From: Deltaproteobacteria bacterium
Lineage (GTDB): Bacteria; Bdellovibrionota_B; Oligoflexia; Oligoflexales; Bog-1112
Assembly (NCBI GenBank): GCA_003136475.1
Contig: PLEQ01000119.1
Span: forward strand, 12,342 to 19,759
Length of the DNA stretch: 7,418 nt
Direction of reading: 5' to 3'
In this document: piece by piece, positions 1 to 7,002 of the stretch
Layout: every line of letters starts with the position of its first letter
Position numbering within the stretch: the first letter of the stretch is position 1
Made by a program: the position numbers and the translations under genes
Notes under the pieces: model-generated
The model's database searches: none
Told to the model about the DNA's origin: nothing
What the model saw: the letters and a program-made list of their open reading frames with translations, nothing else

Positions 1-917
1 GTTTTTACGGCGCAACTGGGTTCTGTCTGATGTGTGCAGTTTGAAAAACGACACTGCAAAGCTAAGGTTTCAAGGTCCACAAAAGTTTTTTTTATCCCCC
101 CTGCGTGTTCAAAGGGAGCAAATTCACGAACCCCAGGCGTATCAATAATCAGTGCGCCGTTAGGCAAAAAGAACAAAGTACGCGCTGTGGTTGTGTGTCG
201 CCCTTTGGTGTCAAAAGTCCGTACGTCACCGATGCGTTGGGCATCTTTTTCTAGGAGTGCATTGACCAAAGTCGATTTGCCGACACCGGAGCTTCCTAGC
301 ACAACCGAACTTGCGTGCGGGTCCAGCATCTGGACGAGTGTGGCCAGACCTTGCCCGGTACGGGTGCTGACAACAAGCACTTTGGCGCCCTGTGAGCATC
401 GTTCCGCCTCACGGACAAACGGCTCGTGATCTTTTATTAAATCCGCTTTTGATAGAACGAGAATCGGAGTGACTCCGCCATCCCAAATGCTTACTAGAAA
501 TCGCTCAAGGCGCCGCGGATTGAATTCCTGATTCATCGACGTAAGCACTATGGCATTGTCAATATTAGCCGCTATGACTTGCGGCTGCTCCGAACCTGGG
601 CGTTGGCGTACTATGGAACTTTTCCTTGTGAGGACTTCTTCAAGAGCCATGAGGTCAGGCTCGTCAATTGGGAGGGGAAGGCGGGCAATACAGAAATCGC
701 CTATCGCTGGCCAAATCTCTCCTTGCTCACTATGAAAACGTAAATGTCCTGAGGGCGCTGCCCAAGTTTCTTGGAGCTTTCCGTCATGAACGTAGGCAAC
801 GCGCCACATTTTTCTTTGCTCATCGACAATACGAACGACCTGCTTGTGAGAAAATTCGGATAAAACAAGCTGGCGTTCAAAAAACGAAGTCCACCCTAAG
901 TCTGAAATGGAATGCAT
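1..917 (-). CDS. rsgA: RsgA, ribosome small-subunit-dependent GTPase A (3' end cut by window edge)
   Basis: This is a circularly permuted GTPase that acts in late 30S subunit maturation in the cytoplasm. I translated 305 residues with no stop before the edge. An N-terminal OB-fold-like region covers about residues 25-80 and follows the LGWTSFFE opening typical of the longer subfamily. GTPase motifs come in permuted order: G4 as SKAD (156-159), G5-like STRTGQG (184-190), P-loop GSSGVGKS (208-215), a Thr-rich G2 region (239-246) and G3 DTPG (259-262). A zinc-knuckle pattern follows with Cys289, Cys294, His296 and Cys302. Family members run about 300-360 residues, so perhaps 40-60 are missing. 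The ATG at 917 is the only plausible start, because an in-frame TGA lies 30 nt upstream. Its Shine-Dalgarno sequence is weak (GGGA, 8-nt spacing). The first G4 residue is Ser rather than Asn, which I believe is tolerated in this family. Confidence 0.95.
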   Translation of the reverse strand, partial: MHSISDLGWTSFFERQLVLSEFSHKQVVRIVDEQRKMWRVAYVHDGKLQETWAAPSGHLRFHSEQGEIWPAIGDFCIARLPLPIDEPDLMALEEVLTRKSSIVRQRPGSEQPQVIAANIDNAIVLTSMNQEFNPRRLERFLVSIWDGGVTPILVLSKADLIKDHEPFVREAERCSQGAKVLVVSTRTGQGLATLVQMLDPHASSVVLGSSGVGKSTLVNALLEKDAQRIGDVRTFDTKGRHTTTARTLFFLPNGALIIDTPGVREFAPFEHAGGIKKTFVDLETLALQCRFSNCTHQTEPSCAVK

Positions 918-1006
918 CTTAAGTTTCCCAATAGAAACACGTCACCTTTAGAAGGCGAACATGCAAAATTTTAGATTTTTACGATTTTATTTTTTTGGGA
1001 GAGAAA

Positions 1007-1081
1007 CTAAGCGAACGCGATCGATCGGTTGATAGAAGAGACGTTAGCCAGATTTTCTCCAGTCTTTAGAACAATCGCCAT
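1007..1081 (-). CDS. Possible small ORF or leader peptide, 24 aa, upstream of rsgA
   Basis: An ATG at 1081 opens 24 codons ending in TAG. The peptide begins MAIVLKTGEN and ends NRSIAFA. I do not recognise it. It has no signal peptide or membrane segment. The case for translation is its ribosome binding site: TAAGGAGG on the minus strand (1087-1094), 5 nt from the ATG, is the best Shine-Dalgarno match I noticed in the window and much stronger than that of rsgA. It ends 89 nt before the rsgA start and is in the same direction, so it could be a leader peptide, a stand-alone microprotein, or the intact 5' end of a gene whose remainder was lost. In-frame reading past the TAG meets another stop after 11 codons. 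Length alone makes chance occurrence possible. Confidence 0.35.
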   Translation of the reverse strand: MAIVLKTGENLANVSSINRSIAFA

Positions 1082-1086
1082 GGCCG

Positions 1087-1094
1087 CCTCCTTA
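1087..1094 (-). promoter_or_regulatory. Near-perfect Shine-Dalgarno sequence of the small ORF
   Basis: The minus strand reads TAAGGAGG, complementary over 8 nt to the usual 16S rRNA 3' end (established consensus). It sits 5 nt before the ATG at 1081. It is the main argument that the 24-codon ORF is translated. No other start codon lies at a suitable distance downstream. Confidence 0.5.
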
Positions 1095-1138
1095 GGTTTG
1101 TTGGTAAATTGACAGACAAAAAATAGCCGCCAGATCTT

Positions 1139-1279
1139 TAAGAGGCTGTTTGAAAAGCCCTTCAACTTAGACTGCGATCTCTCGGCTTCGCCTCGAGATG
1201 ACGAGAATGCTCGTCATTCTGAGCGCAGCGAAGAATCGCAGTCGGAGCTCTTCCAGACTTTTCAAACAGCTTCTAAGAG
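1139..1279. repeat. Nested palindromic repeat, MITE-like
   Basis: Several pairs of arms nest inside each other. The outermost is GCTGTTTGAAAAG (1145-1157) against CTTTTCAAACAGC (1258-1270), a perfect 13 bp. Next is GACTGCGAT (1170-1178) against ATCGCAGTC (1235-1243), a perfect 9 bp. Then come CTTCGC (1186-1191) against GCGAAG (1228-1233), CTC against GAG (1192-1194/1221-1223), and ATGACGAG (1198-1205) against CTCGTCAT (1210-1217) around a 4-nt AATG loop. The core CGTCATTCTGAGCGCAGCG...GAATC resembles a dispersed repeat that I recall from many unrelated bacterial genomes. TAAGAG occurs on both flanks (1139-1144 and 1274-1279) and may be a target-site duplication, although 3 extra bases (TTC) separate it from the right arm. 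The transcript could fold into a long hairpin that slows or ends read-through from the Bat operon into rsgA; there is no U-run, so it is not a standard intrinsic terminator. Confidence 0.8.
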
Positions 1280-1311
1280 TACCAGAATGATTCAGCTATT
1301 TCAAGTTTTTT

Positions 1312-1323
1312 AGCACTAGTGCT
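1312..1323. repeat. 12-bp perfect palindrome after the VWA gene stop codon
   Basis: AGCACTAGTGCT is self-complementary over its full length and begins 6 nt beyond the stop codon of the upstream gene. On the transcribed strand it is followed by AAAAAA rather than a U-run, and a hairpin would have almost no loop. It therefore does not look like an intrinsic terminator. A dimeric-protein binding site or chance are the alternatives. Confidence 0.4.
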
Positions 1324-1329
1324 CTAATT

Positions 1330-2463
1330 TTAGGGAAGGACGATCGGTGCAAAGGTATAGTTCAGAAGAACATTATCGGTGCTGTCGCAACTCGTTTCTG
1401 TCTGATTTTTCTTGCAACAACGATTGATTTCTAACCAGTAGTTAAGAGTGTTGGGATCCGGGGAAAGGGTGAAGGTGAAAGGAGTCTTTTTCTCGACCGC
1501 TGCGAAGACGTTGTTGCGAATATCAACCGTCGGCATTGAGGCCTGCGACCCAGACTGAAAGGAGATCGTATCGATGGCACAAACTTGATCAGGCGCCTTG
1601 ATAACATTTACCAATTGGCTTGAGAATGTATTGAGCAATTGGGTCGTAAGCGGAAAAGGGAGTTGAGTCGCTGATAGACTGCTCTTTGTAACGAATTCTT
1701 GAATTTGAACCAAGGGATTGGGTGCGCCAGCGACCGTGTTCTCGGTACTGAGGGAGTTAGGAACGGAATAGTAGAATTGCAAGTTATTGATGTTGGCATT
1801 TTGCACTTGGCTAACAAGAGCGTCGACAGTGTAGTCCGTCTGGGAAGCTTGTGAAAAAATAGGATCATCCGCGACGTAGAAGATAATATTTTGGGCATTG
1901 CTCATGTTGGGTGATTGATGCTGAAGAGCTACGAATTTATCGAGAGCGACGCTAATGGCTAGTTGCCCCGCTACTGCAGAGGGCCCGACATTGACAAGTT
2001 GCCAGGTCTGAATTTGGTTGGCAAACGTTACGCCTGGCAGAAAATTGCTAACTTCATAGTTACGAAAATAATTAGAAAATCCAATGCCTGCCATCTGAAC
2101 GGTGCGGTTTGCGGCGGTGAGCTCTTGGTTGAGCTCAAATATTTTCTCCGTAATGACTTTGAAGCTTGGCAGCATGCTTTGTGTGATATCGATCACAAAA
2201 ATAATATTGAGCGGTTGGCTCAGATCCTCCACTGTCGAAACAGTACCCTGCTTGGGACAGGTCGGAGTAAAAGTCCATTGGTAGTCTTGCGGCTGCCGCG
2301 CCAGCGAGTATTGCCGGTCCAGAAGCTGCTCGACTTCGCAGGTGATAGCGAGTGTGTCTTTCTGAATGGCTAAGGCCGCAGGTCCCTGTTCACCAGCAAA
2401 ATGCCGAGTGGATTCACACATGACTAAGCCTGGTATCATTACAAAAAGGAATCGCTTTTTCAC
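1330..2463 (-). CDS. Exported von Willebrand factor A-domain protein, last gene of the Bat operon
   Basis: The 377-residue product starts at a GTG (2463) with MKKR and a short hydrophobic stretch (residues 5-15) ending in Cys16. This is a signal peptide, and perhaps a lipoprotein signal, but the lipobox L-V-M-C has Met at -1, which is unusual. A VWA-like domain follows at about 85-290. Strand NIIFVIDITQS carries the MIDAS motif D92-x-T-x-S96, and FYVADD supplies the distal Asp (199 or 200). The middle MIDAS Thr is not obvious; Ser162 or Ser171 might replace it. Cysteines at 42, 69, 295, 349, 350 and 359 suggest disulfides outside the cytoplasm. The C-terminal region (about 295-377) matches nothing I know. 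The gene begins 38 nt after batE, on the same strand and with no terminator between, so it is probably co-transcribed. The start rests on the signal peptide; a GGGGGG tract ending 3 nt upstream is an unusual ribosome binding site. Partnership with the Bat proteins is inferred. Confidence 0.85.
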   Translation of the reverse strand: MKKRFLFVMIPGLVMCESTRHFAGEQGPAALAIQKDTLAITCEVEQLLDRQYSLARQPQDYQWTFTPTCPKQGTVSTVEDLSQPLNIIFVIDITQSMLPSFKVITEKIFELNQELTAANRTVQMAGIGFSNYFRNYEVSNFLPGVTFANQIQTWQLVNVGPSAVAGQLAISVALDKFVALQHQSPNMSNAQNIIFYVADDPIFSQASQTDYTVDALVSQVQNANINNLQFYYSVPNSLSTENTVAGAPNPLVQIQEFVTKSSLSATQLPFPLTTQLLNTFSSQLVNVIKAPDQVCAIDTISFQSGSQASMPTVDIRNNVFAAVEKKTPFTFTLSPDPNTLNYWLEINRCCKKNQTETSCDSTDNVLLNYTFAPIVLP

Positions 2464-2501
2464 CTACCCCCCTATGCACCACGGATTGTTCTCTTTTAAG
2501 C

Positions 2502-3236
2502 TTAGAACAAAAACACCGTGGCGTCTTTAGCCGCTAGCCAGCCCAGCTTAGCATCGGAGAGTTGGATGCGATACCAACCCGGTTCCAGAGCGTCAACGAC
2601 GAAGGGTGCCCCTTCGTGAAGTTGAAAGACCACCGTGTTGGTTTCGCCTGGACCCGAGTGAACCTCAGCGAGCGGTACACTTACCGCTCCCCAAGTTTCT
2701 TCGAAATAAAGACTGCTTATAAAAATGCCAAGGCTCAGACAAGCCAGCAAACTCATAGCAAGGCTCCAAGGCCGCAAAAAAATCAGTTTCGCAAAAACGA
2801 GTGTCAAGAACAGCAAACTTAGACCCAGGCAGCCGAGAATTGCTGAAACCCAAAGCACCTCTTTTGGCGAAGCATAGTCCACCCAAAAAGCCAGATTGCG
2901 CAAAAGAGCGGAGGAGAGGTGAGGTGCCAACTTATCGGGACCCTGTTCTTCGACAAACTTGAGGTTGGCTTTCACATCGGGGTTCCTGGGCATCAGACGA
3001 CGCGCTGCCAGATAAGCGGCAACGGCCTTGCCTTTTTCACCCTTTCGAAAATAACTGTTTCCCAAATTATAATAGAGAGAGCCATGGCGTAAGCCAGAGC
3101 TGATCAAGTTCTCGTAAATACTGATGGCTGCTGCAAAATCTCCTTGGTCGTAGGCCTTGCTAGCCTCCTCTACGGACACTGCAGATAATGAATTTGTGCA
3201 TAAAATGCTCACGATTATAAAAAAAGTCTTCAGCAC
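2502..3236 (-). CDS. batE: BatE-like protein: TPR, two membrane helices, SH3-like domain
   Basis: The 244-residue product has an N-terminal signal or anchor (MLKTFFIIVSILC, to about 20). TPR-type helices follow at 22-95; the segment LYYNLGNSYFRKGEKGKAV is a clear TPR unit. Two membrane helices lie at about 128-149 and 156-177. A bacterial SH3-like domain occupies about 183-242, with VHSGPGE, LHEG and GWYRIQL signatures. This order is that of BatE from the aerotolerance operon, where it is thought to work with BatA, BatB and BatD at the inner membrane; its molecular activity is not established. The GTG start at 3236 overlaps the batD stop by 7 nt, and GGAG lies 11 nt upstream, so translational coupling to batD is likely. 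With both TM helices, the TPR and SH3 parts should face the same side, probably the periplasm. The next gene starts 38 nt beyond the stop. Confidence 0.9.
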   Translation of the reverse strand: MLKTFFIIVSILCTNSLSAVSVEEASKAYDQGDFAAAISIYENLISSGLRHGSLYYNLGNSYFRKGEKGKAVAAYLAARRLMPRNPDVKANLKFVEEQGPDKLAPHLSSALLRNLAFWVDYASPKEVLWVSAILGCLGLSLLFLTLVFAKLIFLRPWSLAMSLLACLSLGIFISSLYFEETWGAVSVPLAEVHSGPGETNTVVFQLHEGAPFVVDALEPGWYRIQLSDAKLGWLAAKDATVFLF

Positions 3237-5101
3237 CGTTTTTCTATCTCCTGAGCTAGATCTTGCATGAGCTCAACCAAGCTTGCGACTTGTTGCTGGG
3301 TTAAGTTTTCACTGCCATATTGCGTGTATTCGATCTTGAGTACGAGTTCTTCAAGCTGGGATAAGAGGTCTTTAGGAATACGAAACTTGACCAGACGTGG
3401 CGCTATCTCTTTGGCGGTGAGTGAACCACCCTGCAGTCCAAAGATGTCTCCGATAAATTCACGATAGGCATGAAAGGCGCTCTCCAAAAAGCGTGCGGGA
3501 CTTAGACTCGCAGCGCGCAGTTTTTCCAAGCTGGATTGGAAATTTCTAAGGGCTTGTCGTCTGCGTACGATCCGACCACCCCGCGGACGCCCTTTTAGAC
3601 TCTGCAATATCAAGACGAGCAGGCACAAAAGCGCCGGCACACCCATCAAAACGCCGGTTAAAACAAAGTCCTTGCGGGAAAGCACTTGTGAACAAGCCAG
3701 GGGAATATGCCGGTGAATATCGATCAAAACACTAGCGAGCGCTTGCACGTCAGCCTTGAGCTTCACCGTTCCATTAGGATTCGTTACGGTTGGAGTGCTT
3801 GCGACTCTGTCATCGCCCTCTGCAACCTTCAGCTCTCCCAGATCTGCCACCAACTCATCGAATTTGCCACTTCGCGGATCAAAGTATGGCAGTTTAAACT
3901 GGCCGAGCGCAAAATCGCCTTTCTGAATGGGCACCAAGGCAAAACGGAATATACGCTTGGACTCTAAACCCCATTTTTCGGAACCATGTTCCTCGCCTTG
4001 CGGCTTATCGGCATAAGCACGAATTTTAGATCCGAGCGGGAGCTCTAAATTGCCGATGGTGTCCAAGGCCCCGACACCATCGATAGTCAAAGTCAGTGTC
4101 GCTGTCTCGCCGGCCTTTAATTCCGCAGGACTGATTTCACTATCGATGCGGAAGGTTCCCACCAGGCCTTTAAAATTTGCTGGCTTGCCTTGCGTCGGTA
4201 CAGCCTTGACGTCAAGTTCCGCATCTTTGCTGGCCAGGACGCGACGCACCACACGATTTTGCGAACGATTAAAGAAGTCATCAAAAAAATCATCAAAAGA
4301 ACCACCCCGCCGACCTTGCCGCCGCTCAGGTGGCAAGACGAGCGCAGCGCGAACGCGGAACCCGGGGATTTTAACTTTGCCGGAACGCGTCGGAATCATT
4401 GCCTGTTTAACCAGAAGGACTTGGTAAGACATACCGTTTCGCAGTTCCGTGGTATTGCCCTGCTTGATCTCTATAATCCGCACGCCAGCAGGTTTTTCAT
4501 TCATCGCTTCTACGTTGGCAAGCTCCACGCGATGGAAAATTTTAGTTGTGACGACGATGGGTTCCCCTTCATAGGGACTTGTTTTGGAAAATTCTCTTTC
4601 GATAAAAACATTGGGACCCGCACCCTCTTGCACCGGCTCATCGTCAGAGGCGCTACCCGGTCTGCCGGCAGCAGGGTTTTGTCGACCAGCGGGAGCTTGT
4701 TGAGCAGCACTGCCGCCGCCCCCACCATTGCGAACCTTAATGGTGATGGCTTGTGTCTCGACCCACTGGTCATCGATTTTAAGTTTGAGCGCCGGGACGC
4801 TAAAAGTGCCCTCTTTCTGCGGCTCCAAAACAAAATTATAAGAGGTTTCCTTCGACAAACTACCATTGATATAGCTTATACTCGTCGAGGTTCCAGTGCC
4901 CGCGACTATCAGATCAGCAATCGGAGGCAATTCCACTCTACCCGCGAGATCTCCGGCTACGGTAATGCTCAGATTAAAATGCTCACCCAGTTCCCCGTCT
5001 TGGTGGTCGATCTGAGCAACTGCCGTGCCTGCCAAAGCGCCTCGGCTAAAAAAGAGGAGGCAGAGAAACAGCACATAGTAGTTAAACTTAAGGTAGTTCA
5101 T
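3230..5101 (-). CDS. batD: BatD, oxygen-tolerance-family membrane protein with Ig-like domains
   Basis: From the ATG at 5101 the product has 623 residues, usual for BatD. A signal peptide (about 1-24, ending GALA) leads into the first Ig-like region (25-125), a Gly/Ala/Pro-rich linker (126-158) and a second region opening FIEREFSKTSPYEGEPI, typical of the family. Another hallmark is the acidic-aromatic DDFFDDFF patch (about 270-277). Further beta-rich domains run to about 430. One membrane helix lies at about 480-501, followed by a basic stretch (RGGRIVRRR) and a cytosolic helical tail with FLESAFHAYREFIG. The protein thus spans the membrane with a large periplasmic part, suited to binding partner VWA proteins. 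The frame stays open upstream through GTG (5104) and TTG (5107), but the ATG forms a TGATG overlap with the batB stop and is the best start. It also overlaps batE by 7 nt. Confidence 0.93.
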   Translation of the reverse strand: MNYLKFNYYVLFLCLLFFSRGALAGTAVAQIDHQDGELGEHFNLSITVAGDLAGRVELPPIADLIVAGTGTSTSISYINGSLSKETSYNFVLEPQKEGTFSVPALKLKIDDQWVETQAITIKVRNGGGGGSAAQQAPAGRQNPAAGRPGSASDDEPVQEGAGPNVFIEREFSKTSPYEGEPIVVTTKIFHRVELANVEAMNEKPAGVRIIEIKQGNTTELRNGMSYQVLLVKQAMIPTRSGKVKIPGFRVRAALVLPPERRQGRRGGSFDDFFDDFFNRSQNRVVRRVLASKDAELDVKAVPTQGKPANFKGLVGTFRIDSEISPAELKAGETATLTLTIDGVGALDTIGNLELPLGSKIRAYADKPQGEEHGSEKWGLESKRIFRFALVPIQKGDFALGQFKLPYFDPRSGKFDELVADLGELKVAEGDDRVASTPTVTNPNGTVKLKADVQALASVLIDIHRHIPLACSQVLSRKDFVLTGVLMGVPALLCLLVLILQSLKGRPRGGRIVRRRQALRNFQSSLEKLRAASLSPARFLESAFHAYREFIGDIFGLQGGSLTAKEIAPRLVKFRIPKDLLSQLEELVLKIEYTQYGSENLTQQQVASLVELMQDLAQEIEKRC

Positions 5102-7002
5102 CACCAATCTCGTTCCGGCGCCGTTTGCGGCGCTTTATACTGCGGAGGCATTCCATAAACTTGCTCCTGATCTTCCATCATACGCAACAATTTCTCAGCT
5201 TCCTCACGACTTAGATCTTTGCCATCATTTGGAGCTTTGTCGGCACTGCCACCTTTGTTGTCCATCGCGTCTTTCTTCTTGTCGGCACTAGCTGAATCTT
5301 GCTGCTTTTCTTTATCCTGCTGAGCATCGTTCTTAGCTTCTTTAGAATCCTGTTTTGAATCCTGAGCTTTATCCTCTTTAGAATCTTTCTTCTGATCCTG
5401 ATTTTGAGCTTTATCCTGGTCCTGTTTTTTGTCGTCTTGTTTTTGCTCTTGCTGCTTGTCGTTCTTCGAATCCTGCTTTTGGTCTTTGCCCTGATCTTTA
5501 TTTTGGTCCTGTTTGTCGTCTGACTTATCGTCTTTTTTATCGTTGTCTTTTTTATTCTGCTGCTGTTGTTTCTGTTCTTGAATTTTCTTCTTCGTCCATT
5601 CCAAGTTGTCTTGCGCTTCTTTGTCCTGAGGATTTATGGCTAGGGCCTGCTCGAAAGCTTTGACTCCGTCTTCTAAAGCTCCCTGCGCAACGAGGGAATT
5701 ACCGAGATTATAATAAGAGCGTTGCGCGAGCGTCTTATCTTGGGCTTGCGCAGCCTTTGCAAAACCTTGAGCGGCTTCTTTGTACTGATGGTTGTAAAAC
5801 TGACTCACGGCCCGATTATAGGCATTTTGCAGATTCGTCGGCTCACGAATTTCAGCATTAAGAAATTTCTCCGCTGCTGTCTTGTAATCCTTCTCTTGGA
5901 AAGCTTTTTCACCCTCACTACGGTCACTGGCGACAGCCTTGGGTGAAGAATAAGGCAAGAGTCCCAAGAGGAGCACAGCCGTGCCCCACCAGGTACGACG
6001 GGACTTCTTGGAGCGCGAACCCCGTAGAAAAAATTCCAAGAGTAGGAAGAAGAGGGCTAGGGCTAGAAAAATCTGGAAGCGCTCATGCCAAATTTTCTGA
6101 CGGGTCACATCCCCTTCATGGTCTTTGCCGCTGCCTCGGATATTTTGGTAGATAAGATCGAGATCCAGACTGCCCGAACTTGAACGCACGTAGGCACCAC
6201 CGGTCTCTGCAGCAATGTCTTGCAAAGTTTTCTCATCCAGTTTGGAAACGACGATATTCCCCGCCTGGTCTTTCTTAAACCCACCATCTGCCAAGGGAAT
6301 TGGCGCACCAGCTTCTGAACCGATACCCACAGCGAAGATACGAATGCCCTTTTCTTTGGCTTTTTTTGCAGCAAGAAGGGCATCGGTACCTTGGTCTTCA
6401 CCATCGGTGATGAGGATTATAGCCTTGCCTTGGGTGTCGGAGCTCGAGGCTTTTTCGAGAGCGTCAATGGACTGGTTGAGAGCTTCGCCAATGACGGTAC
6501 CTTGCACGGGCATCAGTTTGATATTGAGTTGTTTGATGAACATATCAGCGAGGCGATAGTCGACGGTCAGTGGTGAGTATACAAAAGAGACACCGGCGAA
6601 AGCGACGATCCCGATGCGATCACCCTTAAGAATTCCAAGCAAGTCGATGATTTCGCGCTTGGCACGTTCCAAACGATTGGGCGGAATATCGGTCGCCAGC
6701 ATCGACGTCGAAAGATCGAGGGCAATCATAATATCGGTGCCACCGCGTGGCAGATCTTTCCATTCGAAGTCCCAGCGGGGACGGGCGAGGGCAAGAATCA
6801 TAAAGAGTAAACTTGCCACAAGCAGAAGGCTCTTGCAAACGGTTCGCCGTGCGCTCCACACATTCGTTAGCAATTCCTCTATCCGCAACTTGGCAAAAGC
6901 CGTAAAGCGCTGCCGCACCTGCCGCAACTCAAGAGTGATGAGGAAGAGACAGAGAGGAATCAACCAAAGAAAAAGTAGGATTTTGCTATCGGCAAAGTCC
7001 AT
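5101..7002 (-). CDS. batB: BatB-BatC fusion: membrane VWA protein with TPR and charged tail
   Basis: The 633-residue product begins with two membrane helices (about 8-25 and 58-74). A VWA domain (88-287) follows with an intact metal site: D96-L-S-T-S100, Thr169 in GTVIGEAL, and Asp200 in LITDGED. The flanking SMLATDIPPNRLERAK is a signature of BatA/BatB proteins. Helices at about 309-327 and 338-356 return the chain across the membrane. TPR repeats occupy about 362-470 (YYNLGNSLVAQGALEDGVKA is the clearest). A low-complexity Lys/Asp/Gln tail runs from 474 to 592, and a short conserved-looking end has LSREEAEKLLRMMEDQEQ (597-614). In Bacteroides the TPR part is a separate protein, BatC; here both are one chain. 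The ATG at 7002 overlaps the batA stop by one base (TAATG), with GAAGG 8 nt upstream. The role of Bat proteins in stress tolerance or envelope maintenance is known genetically, not biochemically. Confidence 0.93.
   Translation of the reverse strand: MDFADSKILLFLWLIPLCLFLITLELRQVRQRFTAFAKLRIEELLTNVWSARRTVCKSLLLVASLLFMILALARPRWDFEWKDLPRGGTDIMIALDLSTSMLATDIPPNRLERAKREIIDLLGILKGDRIGIVAFAGVSFVYSPLTVDYRLADMFIKQLNIKLMPVQGTVIGEALNQSIDALEKASSSDTQGKAIILITDGEDQGTDALLAAKKAKEKGIRIFAVGIGSEAGAPIPLADGGFKKDQAGNIVVSKLDEKTLQDIAAETGGAYVRSSSGSLDLDLIYQNIRGSGKDHEGDVTRQKIWHERFQIFLALALFFLLLEFFLRGSRSKKSRRTWWGTAVLLLGLLPYSSPKAVASDRSEGEKAFQEKDYKTAAEKFLNAEIREPTNLQNAYNRAVSQFYNHQYKEAAQGFAKAAQAQDKTLAQRSYYNLGNSLVAQGALEDGVKAFEQALAINPQDKEAQDNLEWTKKKIQEQKQQQQNKKDNDKKDDKSDDKQDQNKDQGKDQKQDSKNDKQQEQKQDDKKQDQDKAQNQDQKKDSKEDKAQDSKQDSKEAKNDAQQDKEKQQDSASADKKKDAMDNKGGSADKAPNDGKDLSREEAEKLLRMMEDQEQVYGMPPQYKAPQTAPERDW
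5227..5583 (-). repeat. Lys/Asp/Gln-rich low-complexity coding segment inside batB
   Basis: Residues 474-592 of the BatB/C product consist almost entirely of K, D, Q, N, E and S, with irregular repeats such as KDQ, DDK and QDSK, and almost no hydrophobic residues. The segment is expected to be unstructured, and by topology it should lie in the periplasm after the TPR module. Shorter charged tails of this kind are common in BatC-type TPR proteins; about 120 residues seems long. Repetitive codons make it prone to slippage-driven length change. Confidence 0.85.

Larger units (their letters stand above)
918..1329. other. Intergenic region between the exported VWA gene and rsgA
   Basis: This 412-nt stretch has no long gene. 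Read in the direction of transcription it holds a 12-bp palindrome just after the upstream stop codon, a nested inverted repeat of about 140 bp, a possible 24-codon ORF with a strong ribosome binding site, and an AT-rich segment (961-1000) with A-tracts on the minus strand. The AT-rich segment has TAAAAT hexamers (984-989 and 968-973) that could serve as -10 boxes for rsgA. I find no convincing -35 partner at 16-18 nt, so I do not call a promoter. No tRNA or canonical intrinsic terminator is visible. Confidence 0.7.

Noticed and set aside
34..429. A 131-codon plus-strand frame at the left edge
   Set aside because: The opposite strand encodes the RsgA GTPase motifs (P-loop, DTPG, zinc knuckle) across exactly this region.
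1018..1027. Palindrome CGATCGATCG inside the small ORF
   Set aside because: It is a simple GATC-type repeat of 10 bp with no partner site nearby; chance is sufficient.
1312..1323. The palindrome AGCACTAGTGCT as an intrinsic terminator for the VWA gene
   Set aside because: On the transcribed strand the palindrome is followed by an A-run, not a U-run, and the hairpin would lack a proper loop.
2467..2472. C6/G6 tract before the exported VWA gene as a phase-variation switch
   Set aside because: Six bases is short for a contingency locus, and the tract lies outside the coding frame. It is more simply part of an unusual ribosome binding site.
4190..5158. A 322-codon open frame on the plus strand, opposite batD
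   Set aside because: It is antisense to batD, whose signal peptide, family motifs and operon overlaps are unambiguous. Its translation has no recognisable domain and looks like a frame left open by the codon use of batD.
5227..5583. Repetitive DNA that might be a CRISPR or tandem-repeat array
   Set aside because: The repeats are irregular, have no constant unit or spacers, and are in frame within batB as Lys/Asp/Gln codons; this is protein low complexity.
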